This document shows positions 1 through 7,134 of a stretch of DNA of 19,202 nucleotides, piece by piece. The position numbers and the translations under genes were made by a program. The notes below the pieces were generated by a model, which saw only the letters and a list, made by a program, of their open reading frames with translations, had not been told where the DNA came from and did not search any database. The stretch comes from Deltaproteobacteria bacterium (GTDB lineage: Bacteria > Desulfobacterota > DSM-4660 > Desulfatiglandales > B25-G16): positions 1 through 19,202 of the forward strand of contig JAFDHR010000025.1 of the NCBI GenBank assembly GCA_019308645.1, read 5' to 3'. Numbering within the stretch: position 1 is the stretch's first letter; every line of letters starts with the position of its first letter.

Positions 1-221
1 GAGAGCCCCAACCACAACCAGCGTTCCGGTTCAGCGTGCAAAGGCAGCGGGATACCCAACATAACCCAATGCGTGACAATGAGAAAGACAACGGCCACCA
101 CCAGGCGAGTTCGATTTACCACCATCGAACCGACTCTTCGTCCAGCCAGGGTGAAGAATATCGAGCCAAAGGAAAAAAACAAGGAAGTGGCTAAAGCAGC
201 CAGTTCGCCGATGTAGGTCAT
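1..221 (-). CDS. DMT/EamA-family transporter, N-terminal fragment (cut by window edge)
   Basis: The reverse complement reads from an ATG at 221 to the window edge without a stop, giving 73 residues that begin MTYIGELAALATSLFFSFGS. The first about 26 residues form a hydrophobic helix with small residues and an aromatic run, followed by the basic turn AGRRVGS. A second hydrophobic segment (about residues 42-58, VVAVVFLIVTHWVMLGI) comes next, and then a Trp-rich stretch. This layout is typical of the start of EamA/drug-metabolite transporters, which have ten helices in two repeats in the inner membrane. The substrate cannot be told. The Shine-Dalgarno site is weak (only a CTGGAT-like stretch upstream). 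The gene diverges from the next gene across a 456-bp gap. Family call is fairly good from pattern; the rest of the gene lies outside the window. Confidence 0.72.
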   Translation of the reverse strand, partial: MTYIGELAALATSLFFSFGSIFFTLAGRRVGSMVVNRTRLVVAVVFLIVTHWVMLGIPLPLHAEPERWLWLGL

Positions 222-677
222 TTTAATATCCAGTTGTCAGTAGTCAATTATCATTGATAGATGGTCGGTGATGAGTATTTCCGAAAAATTGTTAGGTAGT
301 AACGTGACCAGGCTGGCTGGTTCCCTCCCTCTTCACTGCCTGTAAAAGTGTAAGTACTAATATTTTGATGTCAAGACATACCGACCGGTTATCCACATAC
401 CAAATGTGTCAAGAAACACATGAATAAAGAGGCACATTGGTTGTAAAACGATTTACGTAAGGATGGACGCTCGTAAATAATTACATTGTAATCCAGGGAA
501 GGGAAGTCGGTTATGGAAGGCCCATGTGACCCCTTTAATTGTGAATGAGGGTAATTTGCCTTTAGCCGCTGATTGGCACTTTACGCTTCAAGATTTTACC
601 TATGTACTCCAGTAAAATAATAACGTATAAAATAGTATGTCTGATAAGCTGAATATTTTGGTATGGGGGAATGAGAT
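222..677. other. Divergent intergenic region, no gene recognised
   Basis: This 456-bp gap separates the leftward transporter from the rightward SRPBCC gene, so both promoters should lie here. I see a small hairpin (ATGTGT / ACACAT, 404-421, 6-nt loop) and AT-rich DNA near 600-660, but no convincing -35/-10 pair. The only short reading frame with a plausible ribosome site is 11 codons (513-548), too short to call. Confidence 0.5.
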
Positions 678-1181
678 ATGGCGTTACTAAAAGAGCAAAT
701 TCTGACAGATTCAATAGAAATCAAGACCACACCTGAAAAGGTATTTGACTTCTTTTTTCATCTTGTTGATGACGAAAGCTATCGCGCCTGGCATCCTGAT
801 GATCATGTGGCCTTTCGCTGGATAAAAGGACACCCGTGGGAGGAAGGATCTGTTGTTTATGCTGAAGAGTATATTCACGGCAAACTCCATAAGCTGAAAT
901 TCGTTATCACAAAATTAATTCCGAATAGAATCATCGAATATGCCCCTACATCCTGGTTTCTGAGGATGTATTTTCCCAAGAACAGGTTTACCGTAGAGCC
1001 AAAACAATTGGCGTGCATATTCACTGCTCAAGGTACTATCCGTGTTGGATGGCTCATTAGAACCTTTGCCAAGAAAAGGCTTGAGCGTGGTCTTTCAAGT
1101 GTTCGGAAACATATGAAGGAAGAGGGTGAGAACTTAAAAAGGATACTGGAAGCGGATACAAAATCACATGATACTAAATAG
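678..1181 (+). CDS. SRPBCC (START/Bet v1-like) superfamily protein, function unknown
   Basis: This is a 167-residue soluble protein with no signal peptide or membrane span. The start matches the SRPBCC pattern: a beta strand (about residues 9-17, TDSIEIKTTP), the EKVFDFFFHL helix, then FRWIKGHPWEEGSVVYAEEYIHGK, in which a strand leads to the G-x-x-W/F...G-S motif common to polyketide-cyclase-like members. It ends in a long amphipathic helix (about 126-157, FAKKRLERGLSSVRKHMKEE) that in this fold closes over a hydrophobic cavity. Such proteins bind or act on lipids and other hydrophobic ligands; the ligand here is unknown. The ATG at 678 follows a GGGGGA/GAG ribosome site. It is first in a same-strand run with the GNAT gene (51-bp gap). 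The fold assignment is by pattern only. Confidence 0.6.
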   Translation: MALLKEQILTDSIEIKTTPEKVFDFFFHLVDDESYRAWHPDDHVAFRWIKGHPWEEGSVVYAEEYIHGKLHKLKFVITKLIPNRIIEYAPTSWFLRMYFPKNRFTVEPKQLACIFTAQGTIRVGWLIRTFAKKRLERGLSSVRKHMKEEGENLKRILEADTKSHDTK

Positions 1182-1232
1182 TGAGCTCTATTTCGATTAT
1201 CATATTATTACGATGCAAAGAAGGAATACAGT

Positions 1233-1718
1233 ATGACAATTAACATTAAACACGTTGAAGGAACCTCCGATTTAGATGCTGTGCGTATTCTTTTTCAAGA
1301 GTATGCCGATTCCCTTGCATTCGATTTGTCCTTCCAGGACTTCGAGAAAGAGCTCGAATCTCTACCGGGCAGGTACGCGTTCCCCGAGGGCTGCCTTCTT
1401 ATCGCCCAAAATCAAGATGGTATTGTGGGTTGCGTTGCCGCTCGAAAGATCGATAACGGTGTGTGCGAGATGAAGCGACTGTTTGTTCGGCCTGAGTATC
1501 GTGGTACTGGAATTGGCCGAAGGCTCGCGATGGAAAGTATTCAGACCGCCATACGTCTCGGCTATTCCCATATGCGACTCGACACCACGCCGTCCATGAG
1601 CACAGCAACGTCCCTGTATAGATCGTTGGGCTTTTGCGATACGGAGCCATATTGCTACAATCCCGTGCCTGGTGCCGTATATCTGGAGCTGAATCTTGAT
1701 GCATTCGCATATAATTGA
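1233..1718 (+). CDS. GNAT-family N-acetyltransferase
   Basis: This 161-residue protein shows GNAT motif A clearly: residues 79-98, CEMKRLFVRPEYRGTGIGRR, with the acetyl-CoA pyrophosphate loop R90-G-T-G-I-G95. It is followed by the conserved helix (LAMESIQTAIRLGY) and motif B (MRLDTTPSMSTATSLYRSLGF, about 114-134). The end, YNPVPGAVYLELNL, matches a large bacterial GNAT subgroup whose substrates are mostly unknown. It should transfer an acetyl group from acetyl-CoA to an amine in the cytoplasm. The ATG at 1233 has an AAGGAA site seven bases upstream. The next gene starts 21 bp after the stop, so the two are probably co-transcribed. The local sequence seems slightly more GC-rich than its neighbours, which could reflect transfer but is weak evidence. 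Confidence 0.88.
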   Translation: MTINIKHVEGTSDLDAVRILFQEYADSLAFDLSFQDFEKELESLPGRYAFPEGCLLIAQNQDGIVGCVAARKIDNGVCEMKRLFVRPEYRGTGIGRRLAMESIQTAIRLGYSHMRLDTTPSMSTATSLYRSLGFCDTEPYCYNPVPGAVYLELNLDAFAYN

Positions 1719-1739
1719 AAGGAAAAGTAGGAGCCTAAT

Positions 1740-2696
1740 ATGAATGCTCATAACAAATACCACATAAAAAACATCTGTATCTTTGGCGTTGGCAGTGTCG
1801 GTGGTGTTTTTGGCGGAAAGATAGCCCACGCAATATCTCAAGAAAAAGATACTGATAGAAAGGTCTTTTTCATCGCCCGGGGTGCCCATCTGGAGGAAAT
1901 CAAAAGGAATGGTCTCATTTTAAACACCCCTGAAGAGCGCGGCATTTTATGCAACCCAACTCTGGCCACCGACAACATCGCGGAAATACCACAGCCCGAT
2001 CTCTATCTTCTGTGTGTCAAGGGCTACGATCTGGATGATGCAACGCTTGCAATCAAGACAAACATTGGCGCTCACACCCTCGTCATACCACTGCTCAACG
2101 GTGTGGACATCTATGAGAGGATCAGAAAAAATATGCCTAAAGGAATTGTGCTTCCCGGGTGCGTGTATATTGGTGCGCTTTTAGAAAGACCTGGGGTCGT
2201 TACCCACGCAGGGGGGCCGGGGCTCATCGCATTTGGAAAGGACCCACATCTACCTGACTTTGATCCCACGGAGATAATCAACTTTTTTAACGATATGGGC
2301 CTACAGTTTACGTGGAACGACGATGCCTCCTCTGCCCAGTGGCAAAAGTTCGTGTTTATTGCAGGATACGGTCTGGTTACCGCGTATACGGCTACGACAT
2401 TTGGGGAAATTCTTTCAGACTCTAAGCTAAAGGAGCTGGTGCGAAAGGTGATGGAGGAGATAGCAGCGGTTGCAAAGAAAAAGGGAGTACCGCTGGCCGA
2501 CTCAATCGTGGCCGACTCTTTGCAAACAGCCAGCAATTTTCCCCCTGAAACCAAGACCTCCTTTCAGAGGGACGTTGAGGCAAAAGGCAAACGCCATGAG
2601 GGCGACCTCTTCGGTGGCACTATTATCAGGCTCGGCAAGGAGCTGGGAGTCCCAACCCCGGTTACCGAGTCGATCTATGCAAACATTGAGGGATAG
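1740..2696 (+). CDS. Ketopantoate reductase-family (ApbA/PanE-like) NADP-dependent dehydrogenase
   Basis: A 318-residue protein with an N-terminal Rossmann motif (G16-V-G-S-V-G21), the VKGYD loop (K94), LLNGVD with the conserved Asn120, and a C-terminal ApbA_C domain. That domain contains W201-Q-K203 (the position of the catalytic Lys), S274, E287 and the ending LGKELGVPTPVTESIYANI. Family members reduce 2-ketopantoate or similar 2-oxo acids with NADPH. Aligned by eye with E. coli PanE (catalytic Lys176 then Asn180 and Asn184), the two Asn positions here are Ile207 and Gly211 in KFVFIAGYG. This looks like the FIA-type subgroup, so the substrate may not be ketopantoate. A GTAGGAG ribosome site precedes the ATG. 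No pantothenate genes are nearby, so I give no symbol. Family certain, substrate uncertain. Confidence 0.85.
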   Translation: MNAHNKYHIKNICIFGVGSVGGVFGGKIAHAISQEKDTDRKVFFIARGAHLEEIKRNGLILNTPEERGILCNPTLATDNIAEIPQPDLYLLCVKGYDLDDATLAIKTNIGAHTLVIPLLNGVDIYERIRKNMPKGIVLPGCVYIGALLERPGVVTHAGGPGLIAFGKDPHLPDFDPTEIINFFNDMGLQFTWNDDASSAQWQKFVFIAGYGLVTAYTATTFGEILSDSKLKELVRKVMEEIAAVAKKKGVPLADSIVADSLQTASNFPPETKTSFQRDVEAKGKRHEGDLFGGTIIRLGKELGVPTPVTESIYANIEG

Positions 2697-2803
2697 GTGT
2701 GGAGTTGGCGACTCGTAATGCTGTCGTAAGCTTTTTATCAGAACGAAAAATGGTATCGCAAGCAACTGCTCTTTGTGAGTAAAGGGTCTTTAAGAAAACA
2801 GGG

Positions 2804-2840
2804 ATTTGCCATTGACACATAAGGGCAAATTCCGTACTAC
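2804..2840 (+). promoter_or_regulatory. Candidate promoter with overlapping inverted repeat, upstream of the M16C peptidase
   Basis: A perfect TTGACA (2812-2817) is followed after 17 bases by TACTAC (2835-2840), which matches only half of the -10 consensus. An inverted repeat ATTTGCC (2804-2810) / GGCAAAT (2824-2830) brackets the -35 box and could be an operator. Seen in sequence; function is inference. Confidence 0.3.
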
Positions 2841-2864
2841 TCAGGTTCAGAGTTCCGGGGTTCA

Positions 2865-2890
2865 CGCCTGCCCGCCGGACGGCAGGCGGG
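2865..2890. repeat. GC-rich palindrome (CCTGCCCGCC type), copy 1
   Basis: CGCCTGCC (2865-2872) pairs perfectly with GGCAGGCG (2881-2888), and an alternative pairing CCCGCC (2871-2876) with GGCGGG (2885-2890) overlaps it, so the site can form two exclusive hairpins. The GC content is far above that of the surroundings. The core CCTGCCCGCC recurs at 2997-3006. I recall similar palindromes scattered between genes in many environmental genomes. Confidence 0.6.
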
Positions 2891-2996
2891 TCTGGGCCAG
2901 GGGTTAAACAGATGAAAGAGGGGTTCGATTCCGAGACATGTGAAGAGTTCATCCGGTTCTTGCGATAAGATAGGCTGTCTTGCACGGAAGTCCAGA

Positions 2997-3038
2997 CCTG
3001 CCCGCCATCGGCTTCGCCTTCAGGCGAGGCGGGCGGGG
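2997..3038. repeat. GC-rich palindrome (CCTGCCCGCC type), copy 2
   Basis: CCTGCCCGCC starts this copy as in copy 1, but the inside differs. A nested hairpin is formed by CCCGCC (3001-3006) with GGCGGG (3032-3037), and an inner stem GCTTCGCC (3011-3018) / GGCGAGGC (3023-3030) with loop TTCA and one G-T pair. It sits about 60 bp before the M16C start codon, in the probable 5' untranslated region. Confidence 0.6.
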
Positions 3039-3096
3039 TGAGCCCTATTTCACCCCAAATGTGCACAAACCTTACAATCTGAGTTACAGGAAATCT

Positions 3097-6081
3097 ATGA
3101 ATACGCCAATAGACCCACGTAATCCAGGACTTAACGAAGGTGATAGTATACATGGCTATCGCATTTGCAGGGTTTGTTCGCTTGAGCAAATCAGTTCCAT
3201 CTTCTACGAACTGGAACATGAAAAAGCGAAGGCCCGGTATGTTCACATCAGTACCAATGATACGGAGAACACCTTCAGCGTTGCATTTAAAACCGTGCCT
3301 GAAGATTCGACCGGCGTTGCGCACATTTTAGAACATACGGTTCTGTGCGGTTCCAGATCTTTTCCGGTGCGGGACCCCTTCTTTTCAATGTTAAAAAGAA
3401 GTCTATCTACGTTTATGAATGCGTTTACCGCGTCAGACTGGACCATGTACCCATTCTCAACCCAGAATAAAAAAGATTTCTATAACTTGCTGGATGTCTA
3501 CCTGGATGCGGCTTTTTTCCCCAATCTGGATTCACTAAGTTTCAAGCAGGAAGGCCACCGGTTGGAGGTTGAACCAGATTCAGGTGAAAAGGGTGCCTTT
3601 AAGCTGGCGTATAAAGGGGTCGTTTATAATGAGATGAAAGGGGCTATGTCATCCCCGAGTGAGGTGCTGGCCAGATCACTTTTACAGTCTCTCTATCCAT
3701 CCACGACATACCGCTTTAACTCAGGCGGAGATCCTGTGATCATTCCTAAACTTACCCATGAGCAGCTGAAGGCATTCCACAGGCGGCATTATCATCCGAG
3801 TAATGCCTTCTTTTATACATATGGCAATCTTCCGTTGAAAGGTCACCTGGATTTTATTCAGGAAAAAATACTGCGTCATTTTGACACAATTGATCCGCAG
3901 ACCGAAGTGCCTTCACAGGTGCGCTGGAATGAGCCCAAATACGATACATATTTTTATCACTTAAATAAAGATGAAGATTCCACGAAAAAATGTCAGGTGT
4001 GCCTGGCATGGCTGACGGCAGATATCAAGGATTCATTTGAAGTCCTGGTCCTTACCCTTTTAGAACAAATCCTTCTGGGCAATTCCGCTTCTCCTCTCCA
4101 TAAGGCCTTGATCGACTCAAAGTTAGGGACCGCTTTAAGTGATGGCGCTGGCTTTGATGCGGATAACCGCGACACATTGTTTGCGGCAGGCCTGAAAGAT
4201 GTGAAAGAATCTGATGCGGATAACATCGAAAAGATCATTTTCGATGTTTTAGGTCACCTGGCCGATGATGGAATAGATAAAAAACTGATTGATGCAGCCA
4301 TTCACCAGCTTGAATTTCATCGTAAAGAAATAACCAACCACCCCTATCCATATGGGACTAAGCTGCTGGTTAATTTTTGTGGAAGCTGGTTCCATGGAGG
4401 TGATCCTGTCAGAATACTTAACTTTGATAAGGACATGACTTTGCTGCAAGACATGGTATCCAAAGAACCATTTTTTGAAAACAGGATCAAAACGTATTTT
4501 CTTGACAACCCGCACAGGGTTCGTCTGACACTCATGCCTGATCAAGAGATGGCAGTGAAGGAAGAAATGCGAGTTACCAGGGAACTTGATGTGATACAAG
4601 CGGATATGACCGAATTCGATCTTGCAAAAATCAGAAAAGACAGCGATGCGCTGGAAAAACTTCAGGAGAAAGTGGAAGATGTTTCGGTTCTTCCTACTCT
4701 GGAAAGGGAGGATATTCCACCGCGGGTAAAAAGTATTCCTGAGACGGTCATGACCGAACCAGTGCCAGCATTCTGTTATCAGCAACCCACCGCCGGAATT
4801 TTTTATTTTTCAGGTGCAGCAGGAAGCGGCCACCTTCCGCAAAAGCTGATTCCCCTGGCCTCATTTTTTTGTCATGCCTTTACAAAAATCGGGACAACCC
4901 GCCGTGATTATACCGATATGGTACAATTGATCGATGCCTATACCGGTGGTATCGAACTGTCGACACAGGCCCGCAGCCAATTTGACAGCGAAGGCACCTG
5001 CCTCCCCTTTGTGACATTCAATGGAAAATGTCTTGCCCGGAATCAGGAAAGAATGTTTGCAATCATATCAGAATTGTTGTGTTCGTTTGATTTTTCAGAC
5101 CTTAATCGTTTAAAGAGCCTGCTTCTCGAATACCGAGCAGGTATGGAAACCATGGTTATTCGCAATGGTCATCAGCTGGCCATGTCGCTTGCTTCCAGGA
5201 ATTTTTCTACCACAATGGCACTTGCTGAAAGCTGGCATGGTATTCACCAGTTAAAAATGATAAAAGATCTGACTACGAATATAACCGATGATCAACTGGA
5301 AAGACTTTCAGCCGATCTGACGTTAATCGGCAGGACCATACTAACCCGCACTAATTTTAAGATGGCATTAATCGGTGAAGAGCAGCAGCTTAAGACCGCA
5401 CTCCCTCTGGCGAGTTCGCTTCAGAAAAATCTTTCACCTGAGAATGGCGATGGATTTAAACCACCACACATTGAAAAAAATGACGACATTCCAAGAGAAG
5501 GATGGAGTACCGCCTCGGCAGTATCATTTGTGGCTCAAACCTTTCCGGTGGTACGTATGGAGCATGAGGATTCACCATCACTGGCAGTGATCAGCAAAAT
5601 CCTCCGGTCCATGTACCTCCATCGCGAGATAAGGGAAAAAGGCGGTGCCTATGGTGGTTTTGCCGTTTATAGTCCTGAAAGCGGGCTGTTCGGTTTTGGC
5701 TCTTACCGGGACCCCCATATTGTAGAGACTTTGAATGCGTATAAAGGTGCCGCGGCCTTCATCAAATCAGATGATTATGGGGATCAGGATATAAAAGAGG
5801 CCATTTTTCAGGTATGTTCGGAAATCGACAAACCGGATCCACCCGGCCCTGCCGCCCGCCAGGCATTTTACCGTAAGATCATGTCTCTTTCAGATGAATC
5901 CCGCAACCGATTTAAGCAGAAGTTGTTGTCCCTGTCACGAACCCAGGTCAACCAGGCGGCGGAAAAATATTTTGATCAAACCGGGGCCGGGCAGGCCGTT
6001 GCCGTTATTTCAAGTGAGGAGAAATTGAAAGCAGCAAACGAAAGGTTCGGGGACGACACTCTTACGTTATATAAAATTTAG
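3097..6081 (+). CDS. M16C-family zinc metallopeptidase (presequence protease/insulinase-like)
   Basis: This 994-residue protein matches the length of the PreP/M16C subfamily, which is a single chain of two M16 halves joined by a helical hairpin. The inverted zinc motif H76-I-L-E79-H80 is intact, and the distal zinc ligand is E179 in VVYNEMKG. The N-terminal half continues with CGSRSFPVRDPFF and NAFTASDWTMYPFSTQN, typical of the family. The C-terminal half has the non-catalytic domain, including REKGGAYGGFAVY, the substrate-binding segment. A coiled hinge (roughly residues 500-560) lies between. It should degrade unfolded peptides inside a closed chamber. No signal peptide is seen, so it is probably cytoplasmic. 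The frame is open further upstream to a TTG at 2980, but that stretch translates the GC-rich palindrome. The ATG at 3097 has AGGA just upstream and is preferred. Confidence 0.92.
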   Translation: MNTPIDPRNPGLNEGDSIHGYRICRVCSLEQISSIFYELEHEKAKARYVHISTNDTENTFSVAFKTVPEDSTGVAHILEHTVLCGSRSFPVRDPFFSMLKRSLSTFMNAFTASDWTMYPFSTQNKKDFYNLLDVYLDAAFFPNLDSLSFKQEGHRLEVEPDSGEKGAFKLAYKGVVYNEMKGAMSSPSEVLARSLLQSLYPSTTYRFNSGGDPVIIPKLTHEQLKAFHRRHYHPSNAFFYTYGNLPLKGHLDFIQEKILRHFDTIDPQTEVPSQVRWNEPKYDTYFYHLNKDEDSTKKCQVCLAWLTADIKDSFEVLVLTLLEQILLGNSASPLHKALIDSKLGTALSDGAGFDADNRDTLFAAGLKDVKESDADNIEKIIFDVLGHLADDGIDKKLIDAAIHQLEFHRKEITNHPYPYGTKLLVNFCGSWFHGGDPVRILNFDKDMTLLQDMVSKEPFFENRIKTYFLDNPHRVRLTLMPDQEMAVKEEMRVTRELDVIQADMTEFDLAKIRKDSDALEKLQEKVEDVSVLPTLEREDIPPRVKSIPETVMTEPVPAFCYQQPTAGIFYFSGAAGSGHLPQKLIPLASFFCHAFTKIGTTRRDYTDMVQLIDAYTGGIELSTQARSQFDSEGTCLPFVTFNGKCLARNQERMFAIISELLCSFDFSDLNRLKSLLLEYRAGMETMVIRNGHQLAMSLASRNFSTTMALAESWHGIHQLKMIKDLTTNITDDQLERLSADLTLIGRTILTRTNFKMALIGEEQQLKTALPLASSLQKNLSPENGDGFKPPHIEKNDDIPREGWSTASAVSFVAQTFPVVRMEHEDSPSLAVISKILRSMYLHREIREKGGAYGGFAVYSPESGLFGFGSYRDPHIVETLNAYKGAAAFIKSDDYGDQDIKEAIFQVCSEIDKPDPPGPAARQAFYRKIMSLSDESRNRFKQKLLSLSRTQVNQAAEKYFDQTGAGQAVAVISSEEKLKAANERFGDDTLTLYKI

Positions 6082-6460
6082 CCTGATTACATGTCCTGTT
6101 CAATCCCGAAGTAATTGCTCAAAATCCTGTGGAAATTTACTGCTTTTTTAGGGCATGGGTATCTTTTTTTGCTTATGCCCTTAAATATAACTTAAGATTA
6201 GTTGTCGTTTCAAAATTGGGTAATCATAGTAAGGCGCCCTGTAAGAAGAGCATAATAAAAAAAAGACACCCATGCCCTTTCTTAAATTATTGAGCAGATA
6301 CATCCCGAAGGACTATGTAACGGAATCAGGGATTCTGATTAAGAAACTCTGCGTTGTAGGTTCCGCCTGCCTTCTGCAATCAAAGCAATTACTATTCCAC
6401 TGGGTCGCGCGATTCGGCTATAACGAAAAGGAATATCATGATTTAAAAAGGAGATGATTT
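6082..6460. other. Intergenic region holding an inverted-repeat element
   Basis: This 379-bp gap lies between the M16C peptidase and the transglutaminase-like gene. It contains the inverted-repeat element at 6150-6278 and a 61-codon open frame (6272-6457) that begins inside the right arm of that element with no ribosome site. No intrinsic terminator is evident after the peptidase. The last bases carry the AAAGGAG site of the next gene. Confidence 0.5.
6150..6278. mobile_element. MITE-like element with 33-bp imperfect inverted ends
   Basis: The left arm (6150-6182) begins AGGGCATGGGTATCTTTTTT, and the reverse complement of the right arm (6246-6278) begins AGGGCATGGGTGTCTTTTTT. By eye the arms agree at 29 of 33 positions, including a second block TTATGC.CTT. 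The 63-bp interior codes for nothing. The left arm can also fold on itself (GGGCAT 6151-6156 with ATGCCC 6175-6180). I find no exact target duplication: the flanks CTTTTTTA and TTTCTTAA agree only partly. No family assigned. Confidence 0.55.
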
Positions 6461-7132
6461 ATGGATTCAGAAATGGGGCACTATTTGCTCGCGACTTTAA
6501 CCATCGAGGCGGAGCATGAGAAAATTATTGAAACAGCAATAAACGTGACACGTGGTTGTGTTAGCGATGAAGAAAAGGCGATAAGACTTTTTTATTTTGT
6601 GAGGGATTCCATTAGATACAATACCTATATGATTTCTGTCTTTATAGAGGACTTTAGGGCATCCAGGATTCTTGAGTGGGGAAAGGCATACTGTGTCCAG
6701 AAAGCAGTGCTCCTTACAGCACTTGGAAGGGCTGCAGGTATTCCGAGCAGACTTGTCTTTGCCAAGATCAGAAACCATAAATTACCCGCACACATTCTTG
6801 AAATGATGGGAACCAATACATTCCCCAGGCATGGATATAACCAGTTCTTTTTGAATGGAAGGTGGGTAAGCGCGGCTGCAACGTTTGACAAAATCCTCTG
6901 CGAGAAAAACGGATTGCCTACTGTGGAATTTGATGGAAAAAGGGATGCGATTTTACCTGAAAAAGATCTAAAGGGCGCACCCTATATAGAATATATAGAG
7001 AAATTTCCTCCCAAAGAAGACCTCCCCTTTGATTGGATTAGAGAGAGGGTTTCCAAGATTGTAGGCCCGGATAAGCGACCATGGTTGAATAGAGCCCAGG
7101 AGAGAAGCATGACGAGAGCTCCTCAAGGGTGA
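6461..7132 (+). CDS. Transglutaminase-like (papain-fold) protein, soluble
   Basis: A 223-residue protein with the transglutaminase-like core: KAIRLFYFVRDSIRYNTY (residues 39-56), then C78 in GKAYCVQKAVLLTALGRAAG, R97 in GIPSRLVFA, H124 in RHGYNQFFLNGRWV and D143 in ATFDK. These give the complete Cys-His-Asp triad. There is no signal peptide or membrane segment, and nothing extra beyond about 75 C-terminal residues. In bacteria such domains usually act as cysteine proteases or amidases or make isopeptide links; the substrate cannot be told. AAGGAG lies nine bases before the ATG at 6461, a clear start. The gene ends two bases from the convergent sirtuin gene, so any terminator lies within coding sequence. 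It has no obvious functional partner in the window. Confidence 0.85.
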   Translation: MDSEMGHYLLATLTIEAEHEKIIETAINVTRGCVSDEEKAIRLFYFVRDSIRYNTYMISVFIEDFRASRILEWGKAYCVQKAVLLTALGRAAGIPSRLVFAKIRNHKLPAHILEMMGTNTFPRHGYNQFFLNGRWVSAAATFDKILCEKNGLPTVEFDGKRDAILPEKDLKGAPYIEYIEKFPPKEDLPFDWIRERVSKIVGPDKRPWLNRAQERSMTRAPQG

Positions 7133-7134
7133 GT

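Noticed and set aside
513..548. 11-codon peptide frame (begins MEGPCDPF) with an upstream purine-rich stretch
   Set aside because: Too short to support without conservation data.
1362..1889. 175-codon minus-strand frame over the GNAT gene
   Set aside because: Antisense shadow of a gene with a clear acetyl-CoA motif; no recognisable domain.
2980..3096. N-terminal extension of the M16C peptidase from TTG
   Set aside because: The extra residues come from the GC-rich palindrome; the ATG at 3097 has a ribosome site and gives the family's usual length.
2662..3324. 220-codon minus-strand frame across the gap before the peptidase gene
   Set aside because: It crosses the GC-rich palindromes and the coding start of the M16C gene antisense, with no recognisable domain.
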